A DNA stretch of 64,000 bases from Candidatus Fredericiella danica (GCA_016713335.1 JADJPH010000030.1:19980-83979); one strand, 5' to 3'. Positions 1 to 10,068 are shown, numbered from the stretch's first letter. The notes: generated by a model from the sequence alone, not told the origin. Translations and numbers: made by a program.

Positions 1-366
1 CCTGCAACGCCAATTCAAACCGCATTTGCGCCGGCAGTGCCTGTCGAGCAGGCGCAAATCATCCTCAGCGACGGGCAAAACGTGGTGTTAGCCGGCAAGA
101 GCAGTTACCTGATCGGCCGCGAAGACCCGATGAGTGGCATCTTCCCTGAGGTTGATACGACGCGCAGCGACGGTGATGCTGCCGGCGTCTCGCGCCGGCA
201 TGCCGAGGTAACCCGGCAGAGCAACCAATGGTTCCTGCAAGACCTGAACAGCACCAATGGCACCTTCGTGAACAATCAGCGCGTGCCACCGCAAGCGCAG
301 CTACCGTTGCATTCGGGAGACCAGATCCGGCTGGGCCGGTGGGTCGCCACATTCCAGGTGCAATAG
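1..366 (+). CDS. FHA-domain protein, 5' end outside window
   Basis: C-terminal part of a protein ending in a forkhead-associated (FHA) domain, which binds phosphothreonine peptides. The reading frame is open to the first base of the window, so the N-terminus is missing. An internal GTG at 37 is possible but unlikely to be the true start. FHA landmarks are the GRE turn (LIGRED), the SRRHAE strand-loop and the STNGTFVN loop, followed by a final SGDQIRLG strand. The upstream residues are Pro/Ala-rich, typical of a linker to an upstream domain. The next gene, a protein kinase, starts only 5 bases after the stop, so the FHA protein is probably a partner or substrate reader for the kinases downstream. 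The FHA assignment is secure; the full architecture is unknown. Confidence 0.85.
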   Translation, partial: PATPIQTAFAPAVPVEQAQIILSDGQNVVLAGKSSYLIGREDPMSGIFPEVDTTRSDGDAAGVSRRHAEVTRQSNQWFLQDLNSTNGTFVNNQRVPPQAQLPLHSGDQIRLGRWVATFQVQ

Positions 367-371
367 GGCAG

Positions 372-1451
372 GTGAGGAACGAAGCGTTGATCTGCACTGC
401 GTGCGGTAAACACAACCGAGGTGGGGCCAGGGTATGTCGACACTGTGGTCGCCACCTCGTCGTGACCTGCCCGCGTTGCCGGCACGAGAACCGCGGAGTG
501 GCGAGATTCTGCCGGCACTGTGGCGCAGCGCTGGATCCGGCAGTACCCCGACAGGTGCTGCCGGATGCCAAACTGGCGCAGCAGAGCGCGCTGAGTTCGC
601 ATAGTCCGGCACGCCACGCGCCGCTCCTGAATGGCCGTTACGCCGTCCGGCGTCTCCTGGCCAAAGGAGGCATGGGTTCCGTGTATGAAGTGGGCGACAC
701 CACTGCGCCGGGTACGATTCGGGCGGTCAAAGAGATGGATCTCGCCACGGTGGAGCAGACGGAGAGACAAGGCGCCGTCGCTGACTTTCGCCGTGAGGCG
801 TCGCTGCTGCGCACCCTGAGCCATCCCAACCTGGTGAAGGTCCTGGATCACTTTGCCGTGGGGGACAAGGAGTATCTGGTGATGGAGTACGTGCAAGGTG
901 AGACGCTGGAATCTTTCATGCGCAACCGTCCGCGGACAGAAGCGCAGGTGCTGCCGATTGCCTTGCAACTGTGCGATGTCCTTGACTATTTGCACAGCCG
1001 GACACCGCCGATCATCTACCGCGATCTCAAGCCAAGCAACGCCCTGGTTGAAACCGCAACCGGTCTGGTCAAACTGATCGATTTTGGCATTGCCCGGTTC
1101 TACAAACCCGGTAAGAAGAAGGACACAAAGATGATGGGCACGCCGGGTTTTGCACCGCCGGAACAATATGGCGATGGTCAGACCGACGCCCGCTCTGATG
1201 TTTTTGCGCTGGGTGTGACCTTGCATGTATTGCTCACAGACTACGATGTGGAGCAGTCGCTCTGGAGCTATCCACCGGTGACGACGCTGAATCCACAGAT
1301 TTCCGCCACGTTGGAACGAATCATCCTACGGGCGACGGAAATGCGTGTCAGTGATCGTTATCAGCGCGTGGCCGAACTGCGCGATGCGTTGATGGCATGC
1401 TCGAGACCGCACGCCACGGATCTTTCTACTGTGCGGGGTGACGCGTGGTGA
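372..1451 (+). CDS. Serine/threonine protein kinase with two zinc ribbons
   Basis: Hanks-type kinase of about 359 residues. The N-terminus holds two CxxC...CxxC zinc ribbons (CTACGKHN...CRHCGRHL and CPRCRHEN...CRHCGAAL), then a Ser/Ala/Pro linker and a kinase fold. Seen directly: glycine loop LLAKGGMGSVYE, catalytic lysine in IRAVKEMD, catalytic loop IIYRDLKPSN (Tyr replaces the usual His of HRD), DFG in KLIDFGIAR, and the APPEQY activation-segment end. No transmembrane segment follows, so it is likely cytosolic. GTG at 372 is chosen because the frame upstream runs through the FHA gene and carries no ribbon signature. It overlaps the next kinase by a few bases, indicating one operon. Phosphorylation targets cannot be read, though the FHA proteins on both sides are natural candidates. 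Confidence 0.85.
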   Translation: MRNEALICTACGKHNRGGARVCRHCGRHLVVTCPRCRHENRGVARFCRHCGAALDPAVPRQVLPDAKLAQQSALSSHSPARHAPLLNGRYAVRRLLAKGGMGSVYEVGDTTAPGTIRAVKEMDLATVEQTERQGAVADFRREASLLRTLSHPNLVKVLDHFAVGDKEYLVMEYVQGETLESFMRNRPRTEAQVLPIALQLCDVLDYLHSRTPPIIYRDLKPSNALVETATGLVKLIDFGIARFYKPGKKKDTKMMGTPGFAPPEQYGDGQTDARSDVFALGVTLHVLLTDYDVEQSLWSYPPVTTLNPQISATLERIILRATEMRVSDRYQRVAELRDALMACSRPHATDLSTVRGDAW

Positions 1452-3282
1452 CGACCATGACGATGACGCAGTTGCAGCCGCTGCCGCAGGGTGCGCTGCT
1501 GCGACGGGGCCGCTATGTCGTCGAGCGCGTGTTGGGTCAGGGGTTTTGGCTATGTCTATCTTGCGCACGATCGGCAGGGCCACGCCTACGCCATCAAGCA
1601 ATGCACCGATCTCTCATCAGAAGGGTTGATGCAATTCGGCCATGAGGTGGCCGTCCAGAAGATCCTGACCGACGAGACCTTTGTACGGCTCTATGCCCAG
1701 TTTGTCGAGCAGGCGCCGCAGCCTGACACCGGAGCCATGGCCGAGTCCCTGTTTACGGTGATGGAATACATCCCAGGGCGCTCACTTGAGGAACTGCTCG
1801 ACGAACGGCTGCAGCGAAACCAGGGTCCCTTTAGCGAGCAAACGGTGATTCCCTGGATGATACAACTCCTGGCGTCGCTGCACCATGCGCATGATGTGGG
1901 GGTGATTCACCGCGATATCAAGCCTGGCAACATTCTGCTGATGCCGGGCGGCAACCGGATCAAGGTGATTGATTTCGGTATCGCCAAGATCGGGGGGAGT
2001 GGCAACCAGACGCTGAGCGGTGCACGCGGCATCAGCCCAGGGTATTCGCCGCCCGAGCAGTATGCGCAGTCAGGGAAAACGGATCGGTTTTCTGATCTCT
2101 ATGCGGTTGGGGCGACCCTTTACCATCTATTGACCGGCGTCTCACCGGTCGATGCGCCTGTGCGCCAGAGCGGGCAATTGCTCATCCCCCCGCGCCAGCA
2201 CAATCCGTCGCTTAGCCTGCTGATCGAGCATGTCATCGTGCGGTCCATGCAACTCGATGTCGCCGACCGGTTTCAAAGTGCCTTGGAGATGCAAGCGGCT
2301 TTGCTTGGCCAGTCTGGACCGCCGGTCAGCCGGACCACCTTGATCCCGGCAGTTGCCCTGACTGCTGCGGCTCCGCCGTCGATCCCAGTTCAGCAAGGCA
2401 CGCAACACCTGGTTGTCACGCCCAAGCAACTCGACTGGGGCAAGGTTACCTATCGGCAGCCCCCGATACGCCAACTCAACATCGAGAACTCAGGTGGAGG
2501 CACGCTGCAGGTCAATCTCCATTCGCCGGTCCGTTGGCTTCAAATCCGGCCTGCGTCGTTGACGGTTGGTCCCAATGAGCGCCGGCAGGTGGCCGTTGAA
2601 CTTTTTCCCACCCTGATGGATGCGCGTGGCCAGCATCGTGAGACGATCCATGTCACGATGGGCGGGGCGAGCACGGTGCAACTCCAGGTCATCGTGAATC
2701 AGACCGGACCGGTAGCGCTCAGTGCGGCGCCCCGCACGCGGCTTGAGACCATCCCGCAGTTGGTGAACTGGTGCGACCGGCACTGGCAGGATGCCATCCG
2801 GATGCTGCGCAGCGGGGAACTGCTGGCCGCCATCGAGTATCTTGGCAAACCAGTCCGGAACTCGCACCGGCAGAAGAATGGTGAGGTGCCGAGCATCGTG
2901 TTGGACAGGGTCCAGCAGGCAAGTGCGTTGCCACACGATGACATCGCCCTTGAGACGGTGCTGCGGGTGCTAGGCGCCAGAGCGCCAGGGTTCAAACATA
3001 ACTGGCTGGTCATTGAGCGCAAGCTGGGCATGGGGTGGCGTCCGGATCTCCGTTGGTGGTGGCCCTGGTGGTCGGGGCCCGGGGTGTTGACCTTTGTCAT
3101 CCAGAACCAGGCGCGGCTACCTCTATGGCCGGGTCGATCCGGTTGTTCCCTGGCTGGAGATCAAGCAGCCGGACTTTGGCTGTCTCGCCGGGCAGAAGCA
3201 AAAGATCCAGATCGGCCTCAAAAAGGATCGGCGCCGCCTGCGCGGCGTGGCGCCGGAACTGCTGGTTTTGCGGGTCTATTGA
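1445..3282 (+). CDS. Serine/threonine protein kinase with C-terminal beta-rich region (frameshifted)
   Basis: Second Hanks-type kinase, about 610 residues when repaired. The start (GTG 1445, or ATG 1457) overlaps the preceding stop. An extra T in the GGGGTTTT run near 1540 breaks the glycine loop (VLGQGF then YVYLAH in another frame). A second shift near 3110 moves the tail (from YLYGRVDP) to the frame ending at 3282. Motifs: IKQC lysine, GVIHRDIKPGN catalytic loop, KVIDFGIAK, SPPEQYAQ. Residues ~290-420 (from LVVTPKQLDWGKV) resemble an Ig/ASPM-type beta domain as found in other bacterial kinases. The far C-terminus (WLEIKQPDF, KKDRRRLRG) also looks beta-rich. Both shifts are indels at short repeats, so I consider this an intact gene damaged by sequence error. 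Confidence 0.8.
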
Positions 3283-3286
3283 CGCC

Positions 3287-3997
3287 ATGAACGCCATTTT
3301 CTCGCTGCGCTGGTGGTTTGGCCTGGTTGCTGTGGGTCTACTTGCCATTGCTGCGCTTACTTCCTGTACGGCTGAGATTGTTCCCGGCGACCTTGCGGTG
3401 GCGCTGGCGCCGCTCCAATCGACGCCAGATGTGATGGCAACGCAAGCGCTCGCCACCTTTGAAGCTGCATTGCGTGCGCCGGAGCCGGTCCGCGTGACAG
3501 TGATCCCTACGCCGGCGCCTACTCCGACTGCAACAGCGCGGGCAACGCCAACGCCCACTGCAACGCCGACGCGTCAGGCGACGCCCACGCCCACCCCGAA
3601 TGCGGCAGCCACCGCCACGGCGCTGCGCCGGCAGGTCGAAAGGGCCGTCGCCGCCACGCTGACTGCACAGCCAACGCCGACGCCCGCGAGCGTCGCAGCG
3701 CCGGACGCCAGACCCGCGGCGGGTGTCATGCAGATGGTCGCCATCGTGAATGCGGATGAGATGGTCAATCTGCGCAGTGGGCCGAGCACGGACTTTGCGG
3801 TGCTCATGGGCGTCAACCCTGGCGAAGAGGTGCTCATCCTGGGGCGCAACCAGGATGCCACCTGGATGCGCATCCGCATTGCGAACGGCACGCTGGGTTG
3901 GATGGCGGCTGATTATATCAGCACGGCGCAACGGCTGGATACCTACCCGGTGGTCGACGATCCGCCCTTGCCAGTGGTACCCGGAGGGGCGCCATGA
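3287..3997 (+). CDS. SH3b-domain lipoprotein
   Basis: Predicted lipoprotein of 236 residues. A hydrophobic signal ends in a lipobox (AALTSC). A long Thr/Pro/Ala linker with PTPT repeats follows at residues ~65-130. The C-terminal SH3-type domain (residues ~145-215) contains VNLRSGPSTDFAVL, the GEEVLILGR strand and GTLGWMAADYI, the usual bacterial SH3b pattern for binding peptidoglycan or extracellular ligands. ATG 3287 lies 5 bases after the kinase stop. The protein probably sits outside the membrane as part of the kinase/FHA/VWA cassette. Repetitive PT linkers of this kind are common in Chloroflexota lipoproteins. Confidence 0.8.
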   Translation: MNAIFSLRWWFGLVAVGLLAIAALTSCTAEIVPGDLAVALAPLQSTPDVMATQALATFEAALRAPEPVRVTVIPTPAPTPTATARATPTPTATPTRQATPTPTPNAAATATALRRQVERAVAATLTAQPTPTPASVAAPDARPAAGVMQMVAIVNADEMVNLRSGPSTDFAVLMGVNPGEEVLILGRNQDATWMRIRIANGTLGWMAADYISTAQRLDTYPVVDDPPLPVVPGGAP

Positions 3998-4025
3998 GTT
4001 TTGGGTTGGGCGTGGGGTGTTCGCC

Positions 4026-4559
4026 ATGATGACTGTCTTACGTGGCCGGCGGAGCGGTTTTCTATGGTCATTGGCCCTCTTCTGTGCGCTCTGCATCGGC
4101 ACACCCATCGCCATTTTTGCGTCGGGCAGCCCACTGCTGGGGGAGGTCCAGGCGAGATGGTCTACCTGGCAGACGAGGGATATGGTGGACGTGGTCAGGG
4201 GTTATCGCGCGGGCGAACAAGCCGCACTCCTGACACTGAGTGACGATGTGCTGGCGCAGTTGCCGGTCTTTGCGCAGGGTGAGGCCCTGGACATGCTGGG
4301 GTTGAGTGTCCGCACGCTGCGCGCACAAGGGGTGTACGCAAAGATTGAGGACGTGTCGTTCAAAGTCGAAAGGGTGGCGCCCCAGGATCCGTATGTCTTT
4401 GTCACGACGGATGAAGTACTCACCTTTGCGACGTACGCGTTGACGCCGGGAGACGGCAGTGCCCTCGAGCGGAAGACAGGCACGTGGGAAGTGCTTTATC
4501 AATTGGCGCGTGACGAAGGACGTTGGAAGGTTGCGAAAGTTGTTGCTACTGAAAAGTAG
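4026..4559 (+). CDS. Hypothetical membrane-anchored protein
   Basis: 177 residues. A single hydrophobic segment near the N-terminus (residues ~12-32, FLWSLALFCALCIG...) acts as signal anchor or signal peptide. The rest is a soluble alpha/beta domain containing VVRGYRAGEQAALL, FKVERVAPQDPYVF and a tail ending VLYQLARDEGRWKVAKV. The tail (helix, then strand with GRWKV) recalls the IMS/SnoaL-like extracytoplasmic folds found beside kinases, but I cannot name a family. Two consecutive ATGs (4026, 4029) are possible starts. Position inside the kinase-VWA cassette suggests a role in the same envelope signalling unit. Confidence 0.6.
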   Translation: MMTVLRGRRSGFLWSLALFCALCIGTPIAIFASGSPLLGEVQARWSTWQTRDMVDVVRGYRAGEQAALLTLSDDVLAQLPVFAQGEALDMLGLSVRTLRAQGVYAKIEDVSFKVERVAPQDPYVFVTTDEVLTFATYALTPGDGSALERKTGTWEVLYQLARDEGRWKVAKVVATEK

Positions 4560-4596
4560 CGCGGTGCAGGATAGATGGTTCGGTGGAGGCTGTATC

Positions 4597-5757
4597 GTGA
4601 AGCGAGTAACGAAGTGGGGTTTGTGGAAGAGTGTTTGTCTTGCTGCGCTCTTGAGTCTGACTGCAACAGCAGGCTTTGCGCAGGATGCGATCACCATCAC
4701 CCAGGTGGACCCAAGCAAGTTCCCGGAGATGGTCTTATATATCGACGCGGAAGCGAGCAGTCTGGCAGCTGGGCTGACCAAGGACGACTTTGTAGTTACG
4801 GAGGACGGCGAACCGGTCGAGATCGTCGACTTCGCGGGCGAGGGCGAAGAGCGACCGGTTGATGTGGTCTTTGTCTTTGATACGACCAGTAGCATGGGGG
4901 AAGAGATCGACGGCGCCATCCGCTCCAGCATTGCGTTTGCCGAGCAATTGCGCACCAATCACCGGGACTTTCGCCTGGGGCTGGTGGCGTTTGGTGATGA
5001 GATCCGATCTGTTTACAACACCGATGGGACCATGACTGCCGATGCGGCCGAGTTCACAACCTGGGTGAGTGAGTTGCGCGCCCGCGGGGGCGGCGATACA
5101 CCGGAGCTTGCCCTCGACGCCCTCCTCCAGGCAACCACCCTGCACTATCGCGAGGATGCGCAGAAGGTGCTCTTGCTTATCACCGACGCACCGCCGCACA
5201 TGGCCGGCGATGGGACGGGCTATTCTGCGCTAACGACGGCGGATGTGACGACTCAACTGCAGGATGAGGGCTTTGTCGTCTACACGGTGGCGGTAGACAC
5301 CCCTGGCTATCGGTCTTTGGCGACTGCGACAGGCGGCAACTTCTACGAGTTGACCGAACGGAGCGACTTCACCGGTATGATCGACCAGATCGGCGGCGAC
5401 ATCGCTAAGCAGTACCGGCTGAGTTACTTGAGTCCTCGGTCAAGCTACGACGGGACGCGGCGCAACATTGCCATTCAGGTTGGCGAGAAAGCCGGCACAG
5501 AGGAGTTTCTGGAGCCACATCTCATCAACATCCAGTCGAGTCTACCGATCGGGCTTGCCTTGCTTGCTGCACTGCTCCTGGCGCTGGCGGCGCCGGCGCT
5601 CATGTCGGGTACGCCTTCCTGGGCAACGTTGTTTCGGAAAGTTCCGAGCGTGCGTGAAGTCGCCGCCGTGACGCCATCGGTTCCGAGTTGCCCGACGTGT
5701 GGACGCGAACTGCGCGCCGGCGCCCGCTTCTGCGGTGGATGTGGAACCAGGATCTAG
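4597..5757 (+). CDS. Secreted/membrane VWA-domain protein with zinc ribbon
   Basis: 386 residues, GTG start with GGAGG eight bases upstream. Order: signal peptide (ending TAGFAQD), a short beta region with LTKDDFVVTEDG, then a von Willebrand factor A domain (residues ~90-275) with a complete MIDAS beginning DTTSSMGEE, followed by the GGGDTPE threonine and the LLLITDAPPH aspartate. A transmembrane helix (IGLALLAALLLALAAPAL) follows, then a cytoplasmic CPTCGREL...CGGCGTRI zinc ribbon. The ribbon resembles those on the first kinase, suggesting a shared recognition module. VWA domains bind protein partners through a metal ion. The role is probably an envelope sensor or adaptor linked to the kinases. 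Confidence 0.85.
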   Translation: MKRVTKWGLWKSVCLAALLSLTATAGFAQDAITITQVDPSKFPEMVLYIDAEASSLAAGLTKDDFVVTEDGEPVEIVDFAGEGEERPVDVVFVFDTTSSMGEEIDGAIRSSIAFAEQLRTNHRDFRLGLVAFGDEIRSVYNTDGTMTADAAEFTTWVSELRARGGGDTPELALDALLQATTLHYREDAQKVLLLITDAPPHMAGDGTGYSALTTADVTTQLQDEGFVVYTVAVDTPGYRSLATATGGNFYELTERSDFTGMIDQIGGDIAKQYRLSYLSPRSSYDGTRRNIAIQVGEKAGTEEFLEPHLINIQSSLPIGLALLAALLLALAAPALMSGTPSWATLFRKVPSVREVAAVTPSVPSCPTCGRELRAGARFCGGCGTRI

Positions 5758-5772
5758 CGGTTTGGAGGATGA

Positions 5773-6657
5773 ATGATGAACAAGACAAAGCAAATCTACT
5801 ACAATGCGATTTTTGGTGCGATCGGTGGTCTGTTGGCCTGGCAATTCGTTGGTCTGTTTGCCACGGGTGGGTGGCCATTGACGATGGCCAATCTATTTAT
5901 CGGTGCGGGCGTTGGTCTCTGCATTGGGTTCACGACCGGCGCTGCTACCGGCTTTGTGAACAAACTGGCGTTGCGCCGCGTGCTTATCGGTGCGGTGAAG
6001 GGTGCGCTGGTCGGTCTGGTCAGTGGCGCCGCCGGGATGATGATCGGCGGTCTGCTCTTCGTGCTCTCGGGCGGCGGTTTCCATGGCCGTTTGTTGGGTT
6101 GGATGCTCTTGGGGCTGCTGCTGGGGCTGGGGACCGGGCTTGTGGCGCGATCGCCGTTGCGTGCGAGCTACGGTGCGGTGGGTGGCGTCGTCGCCGGGGC
6201 GATCGGTGGGCTGCTCTATGAACTCATGACCCAGGTCTTTGCCCAACAAGCCGCGGCCGATGCTGCCGGTATGGACAATGTGCAGATGATCATGAGCGCA
6301 GCTGGGCTGATGTTGCTCGGCGCCTGCCTGGGGGCATTGATCCCGATGGCCGTTACGCTGCTGGCGCAAGGCCGGTTGCGCGTGTTGAGTGGGCCGCGCA
6401 CTGGTCTTGAGGTGGATGTACTGGATGCAGTGACGATGGGGAGCTATGATGGGTGTGAGCTTCATTTGCCGGGCGACAAGGCGATTGCACGCAAGCATGC
6501 ACGCGTCTATCGGCAGAACCGGCGGTTTTTTGTCACAGATCTGGATTCGGCGAATGGGACCCGGATCAATGGGACAGCGCTGAAGCCGGGGGATGCAGTG
6601 CAGGTGGAGAAGGGGGCGAAGATCGAGATGGGGACGGCGGTGGTGGAGTTGATGTAG
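5773..6657 (+). CDS. Multi-pass membrane protein with cytoplasmic FHA domain
   Basis: 294 residues. The first ~190 are five to six hydrophobic, glycine-rich helices (for example IGGLLAWQFVGLFATGG and LLGWMLLGLLLGLGTGL). The last ~90 form an FHA domain: MGSYDGCELHLPGD, ARKHARVY and the DSANGTRING loop. The GRE motif is replaced by GSY, so phosphopeptide binding may be altered. It lies 15 bases after the VWA gene and ends the plus-strand cassette, before repeats. A kinase-phosphorylated partner docking at the membrane is the simplest model. No frameshift is seen. Confidence 0.85.
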   Translation: MMNKTKQIYYNAIFGAIGGLLAWQFVGLFATGGWPLTMANLFIGAGVGLCIGFTTGAATGFVNKLALRRVLIGAVKGALVGLVSGAAGMMIGGLLFVLSGGGFHGRLLGWMLLGLLLGLGTGLVARSPLRASYGAVGGVVAGAIGGLLYELMTQVFAQQAAADAAGMDNVQMIMSAAGLMLLGACLGALIPMAVTLLAQGRLRVLSGPRTGLEVDVLDAVTMGSYDGCELHLPGDKAIARKHARVYRQNRRFFVTDLDSANGTRINGTALKPGDAVQVEKGAKIEMGTAVVELM

Positions 6658-6659
6658 GC

Positions 6660-6870
6660 TGGCGGAGGGGATGCGCGTGCCAATCAGAGCCACGCACGTG
6701 AGTAAGTGGTTCGCCAGGCCGCGGCAAGGGCTGAGGCCGTCTGAATCACGGATGACACGGATTACGCGGACGCTTTGGCTTTGGCCGGGGGATCACCACC
6801 TACGGGATGGTGCTCGGACGGGGGGGGGGGGGGGGGGACGGGGGATCACCACCCTGAAGGGATGGTGCTC
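6660..6870 (+). repeat. Dispersed repeat block, left copy
   Basis: About 200 bases of non-coding sequence. A head containing CCACGCACGTGAGTAAG is followed by a stretch shared almost base for base with the block at 10.19-10.35 kb (CGGATGACACGGATTACGCG), then two copies of a hairpin element (6791-6815 and 6844-6870) built on CACCAC...GATGGTG. The block follows the FHA gene stop and precedes (by coordinate) the small secreted protein on the other strand. The region 6871-6975 holds nothing further that I can identify. Confidence 0.8.
6820..6837. other. Homopolymer of 18 G
   Basis: An uninterrupted run of 18 G between the two hairpin units. Long G runs are a known sequencing or assembly artefact, and the adjacent bases match the repeat consensus, so the run probably marks uncertain sequence rather than a functional element. 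It could also be a slippage-prone tract. Confidence 0.6.
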
Positions 6871-6975
6871 TGATGTGGCAAGCAGTGCTACGCACGTGTG
6901 GGGGCATAAGTATGGTGGAACGGCAGCAGTCGTTCCACTGCTGTCAACTCTATCAAATTCGACCATCCAATCCTG

Positions 6976-7378
6976 TTATGGCCGTCCACCCATCCCACCA
7001 CGCTGGCCGTTGCCGGTGCGATTCTGGCTGCCGGTGCCATCGCGCAGCGGCATTTGCGTTCCCACGTTGTCACACGCCGTCGCCGTCGGCATCGACAAAG
7101 GCGCCATTGACATTCTGTCCAAGCCCTGTGCCGCGTACCGCCTGTTGACCACTGCGCCCCATCTGCTGGCCATCCCGTTGTCCGTTCACGGCGCCGCTGC
7201 GCTGACCAAGCTGTTGTCCGGCATTGTCACAGACGCCATCACCGTCGGCATCGACAAAATCGACGCACTGCCCGGCAACCGAAGGCTGTGTTACCGGCGC
7301 ATCCGCCGCAAATGCCGCCGTGCCCATCACCATCACCATCGCCAACGCCGCAAACACGGGAACCATCAACTTGCGCAT
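6976..7378 (-). CDS. Small secreted protein with calcium-loop-like DADGDG motifs (frameshifted)
   Basis: About 134 residues. AAGGAG sits upstream of ATG 7378. A clear signal peptide (MRKLMVPVFAALAMVMVMG, cut after AAFA) is followed by two copies of FVDADGDGVCDN, acidic loops resembling calcium-binding repeats of EF-hand or thrombospondin type 3 character, and Gly/Gln/Arg-rich spacers. The second copy is interrupted near 7070 by loss of two bases in a GTGTG run. Repair restores CDN and a tail ending at a stop near 6976. Likely secreted and metal-binding; the function is unknown. Confidence 0.65.
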
Positions 7379-7477
7379 TTTCTATCTCCTTGAATCTTCA
7401 TCACTGCTTACTCATCGATAACCCCATGATAGCGTCCGACCTTGAAGACATTGTGAAGAAACCGTAGGGAGATTTGA

Positions 7478-10068
7478 TCAATACGGAACTGGCCACGACG
7501 AGATGAAGCCCCTGCTGCCGTCCTCGCTTTGCATGGTGCTTTGCAGCGTGACCGGCGCCAGGGCGGCAAGCCGTTGGGCTTCAACAAGGTTCTCGGGCTG
7601 GACCCGATCCAGAACCGGGTCGAATGGCGCCAGGATGCGTAACAGACCGCTGCCGCGATAGTTCATGAAACTGCTGTAATAATATGCCTCCAGGCTCAAC
7701 CGGCTGTACATCCGCCAACACACCGGATCGGCCGGTTCAAGGCCAACCGCCTCGCCTTGCCGGAAGCGCCGGCATTGGCGTAGCAGTTCAGCGTTCGAAT
7801 AATTCCAGGTGCCGTACCCCATCGACAGCACGATGGGGCTCGTGAACCCCCGACTCTGCGCAATCGCATCAAAGATTACCAATAGGTCTTGTTGCACTGC
7901 ACCAAAAACGGCGATGGGTGCGTTGATCGTCTCCAGGCAAAGCACGGGTAGTCGCTGCTCTTCCTCGTTCACTGCCCATGCCTCAAAGACGGTCATATAC
8001 CCCCGCTGCTGCTTGCCGTTTTCCCAAATACCGTAATAGACATGATGGGGAGACGTCGCACGCAGCGGCACGGCATGGCTGGAGCAATCCCCACCCAAAT
8101 CGCCGCGTTCCAATGCCTCGATCTTGGGCAACGGTCGACAGTGGAAAACGTGTGGGCGCTGCTCTGCGTCGGCATACATCACACCCCAGCGCCGCGCAAC
8201 ACATGGCGCACACGATGCTCCCATTCTGTCTGCGTCCCCGCCAATAACGGGAACCCCTGCGTGTGATGCCCAACGCTGCGCCAACTCCAGCGGGTGCGTG
8301 CTCTGGCGCAGCAGCACGTCAGCCAAGGCGCGCACCACTTCCGGCGGCGCCTCGTGGGTTAATGTCCTGAAGTTGCGTAGATTCCTCGCTCCGATAGACC
8401 ACGGCCAGCGTGCGCAAGGTGACGATGAATGTCTCCTGCAAGGAGAGGTCGCCATAAGCAACGCCGGGCCAACGCTCGTCAAGTAGGCTAAGTAGCGCAT
8501 GCACCAGTCCTTCGATCAGGCGGTCCACGCCGAACCGCGCCACCAGTTCTGTCAGATCGCCAGGTGGGGCGGAGCAGGTTAGCTCGTTCGCACGGTACTT
8601 TTCCCAGAAGCGGCGCACATGCTTGCGCCGAATGCGAAACTCGGCGTTGGGGTAGATTTCTTCCACCAGCATCACGTAGCCGCTTGCATGCTCTATCAGC
8701 ACCGGTAGAACCTGCGCCCAATCCGGCATCGCGGTACCGGTGGCCTCCCGAGCCAGCTCCAGCAGGCTCGAAAAGGCACGCCCCGGTTCGTCGCGAAGCT
8801 CGGCCTGCGCATCGCATAGCGGTTTCAGCAAGCTTTGCATGGTGTGCAGCGTCTGGGTGCTGACCATGGAAACCATGGGGCGCGCCACAAGTGTGAACTC
8901 CGGATAGACCTGTCTGCGCAATGTACCGCCACCGCAGTCAGCAACCGATGCAAGCGCGCTTGCGCTGATCCGGTATGTTTATGGCGCCGGTCAACAAGTC
9001 CGCCAGGTTATCACGCATGTTACGCAAAGGCAGCACTGAACCGGCGCTCTCGAACAGCAGGCCGTTCCAGTGGGCTGAAGATTGGGTGTCCACTTTCTCC
9101 AAATGCAGGTCTGGAACGAGCTGGGGCAGGCGTGTTAGAAAGTAGGGCAGCAAAGCCAGCCAATCCGGATGGATCTGTGACTCCAGACAGAGGTGAGCCA
9201 GCAGCACTTGTGCGGCTTCGACCGGGCTATTCTCAACAAAATAGTAGACGCACCTCACGAGCCACGCCAGTTCCGCATCCGGCGCTTGCATCAGGCGCCG
9301 GCCAATCCAATGGGCTACGGCGTCCCAATGCACAGCGAAATCGACTGTACTTTCGTGGTGCCGGGAAAGGATCTCCAGGCCGACTAGCCCGTAGCCATCT
9401 TTGATCGGGCGAGCGGTGGTGGGGTCGAGCAGATGGTCCAACTGATGGGCTGCAAAGAAGCGCTGCTCCTCGGGCGTCATGATCAAATTGGGCATGCCCG
9501 CTGCAGCCAGGAGCTGCTGATAAGTTTCTTCGCCGATCCTCGCACGTACGGACGTATCATGCTCCGGCCGCTCCTGATGCCACGCCACTGCCAACACCAT
9601 AGCCTGAACTCGAGAAACCGGTGGATACTCCAGGGGTGGAAAGGCGCTGCCAGATTGCGCTGCCTGCAATGCCAAGGAAATCGTCATAGTACTCGAAATC
9701 GAAGTCATCCGGATAGAAGAGGTTTTCGGTGTCGTTGGCGATATTCTCGTATTGCAGTTGACCCTGTAATTCAATAGCTTTGGAGTGACGGCTGGATTTC
9801 CCCTTCGCACTGCCACCCTTGTGCAGGTTGCCGGTGCGTTTGCGCGCGATGCGCAAGACTCGCAAGGCATCTTCACGGTTTTTGGCTGCCTGTAGGCGGG
9901 AGAGGAGCACCGTGGCCATGCGTCCAGTGCCTTGGAGCGCCTCGGCAATTTCCAGCCAACTGGCCCGGCGCAAGGGTTTTCCTGCCAGATCCAGCCCCGC
10001 AGTGTAGAGCAGGTTGGCGACCTCCTCGGTTGGGGGCGTGAACGAGGATCACTTTGCGAGATTTTCAT
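7478..10068 (-). CDS. Large protein of unknown function (multiple frameshifts)
   Basis: Reconstructed as one protein of about 860 residues from ATG 10068. The coding frame changes near 10.03, 9.64, 8.94 and 8.39 kb, yet the segments join without overlap and share codon style, so one damaged gene is likelier than four. Segments in order: an N-terminal helix (LLYTAGLDLAGKPLRRASWL); a basic stretch (RIARKRTGNLHKGGSAKGK); acidic, Tyr-rich NLFYPDDFDFEYYDDF; helical repeats (IGEETYQQLLAAAGM; WIGRRLMQAPDAELAWLV); and a C-terminal domain with GGDCSSHA, HHVYYGIWENGKQQRGYM and VLSMGYGTWNYSN. No signal peptide or transmembrane helix is evident. I do not recognise the family. The GGDCSS...HVYYGIW region could be an enzymatic core. 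It is flanked on both sides by the same repeat family. Confidence 0.55.

Noticed and set aside
6820..6837. Poly-G tract as phase-variation switch
   Set aside because: Not in or directly upstream of a coding frame; such runs are common artefacts.
6671..7393. Long plus-strand open frame
   Set aside because: Runs through repeats, poly-G and antisense to the secreted protein; composition is that of a shadow frame.
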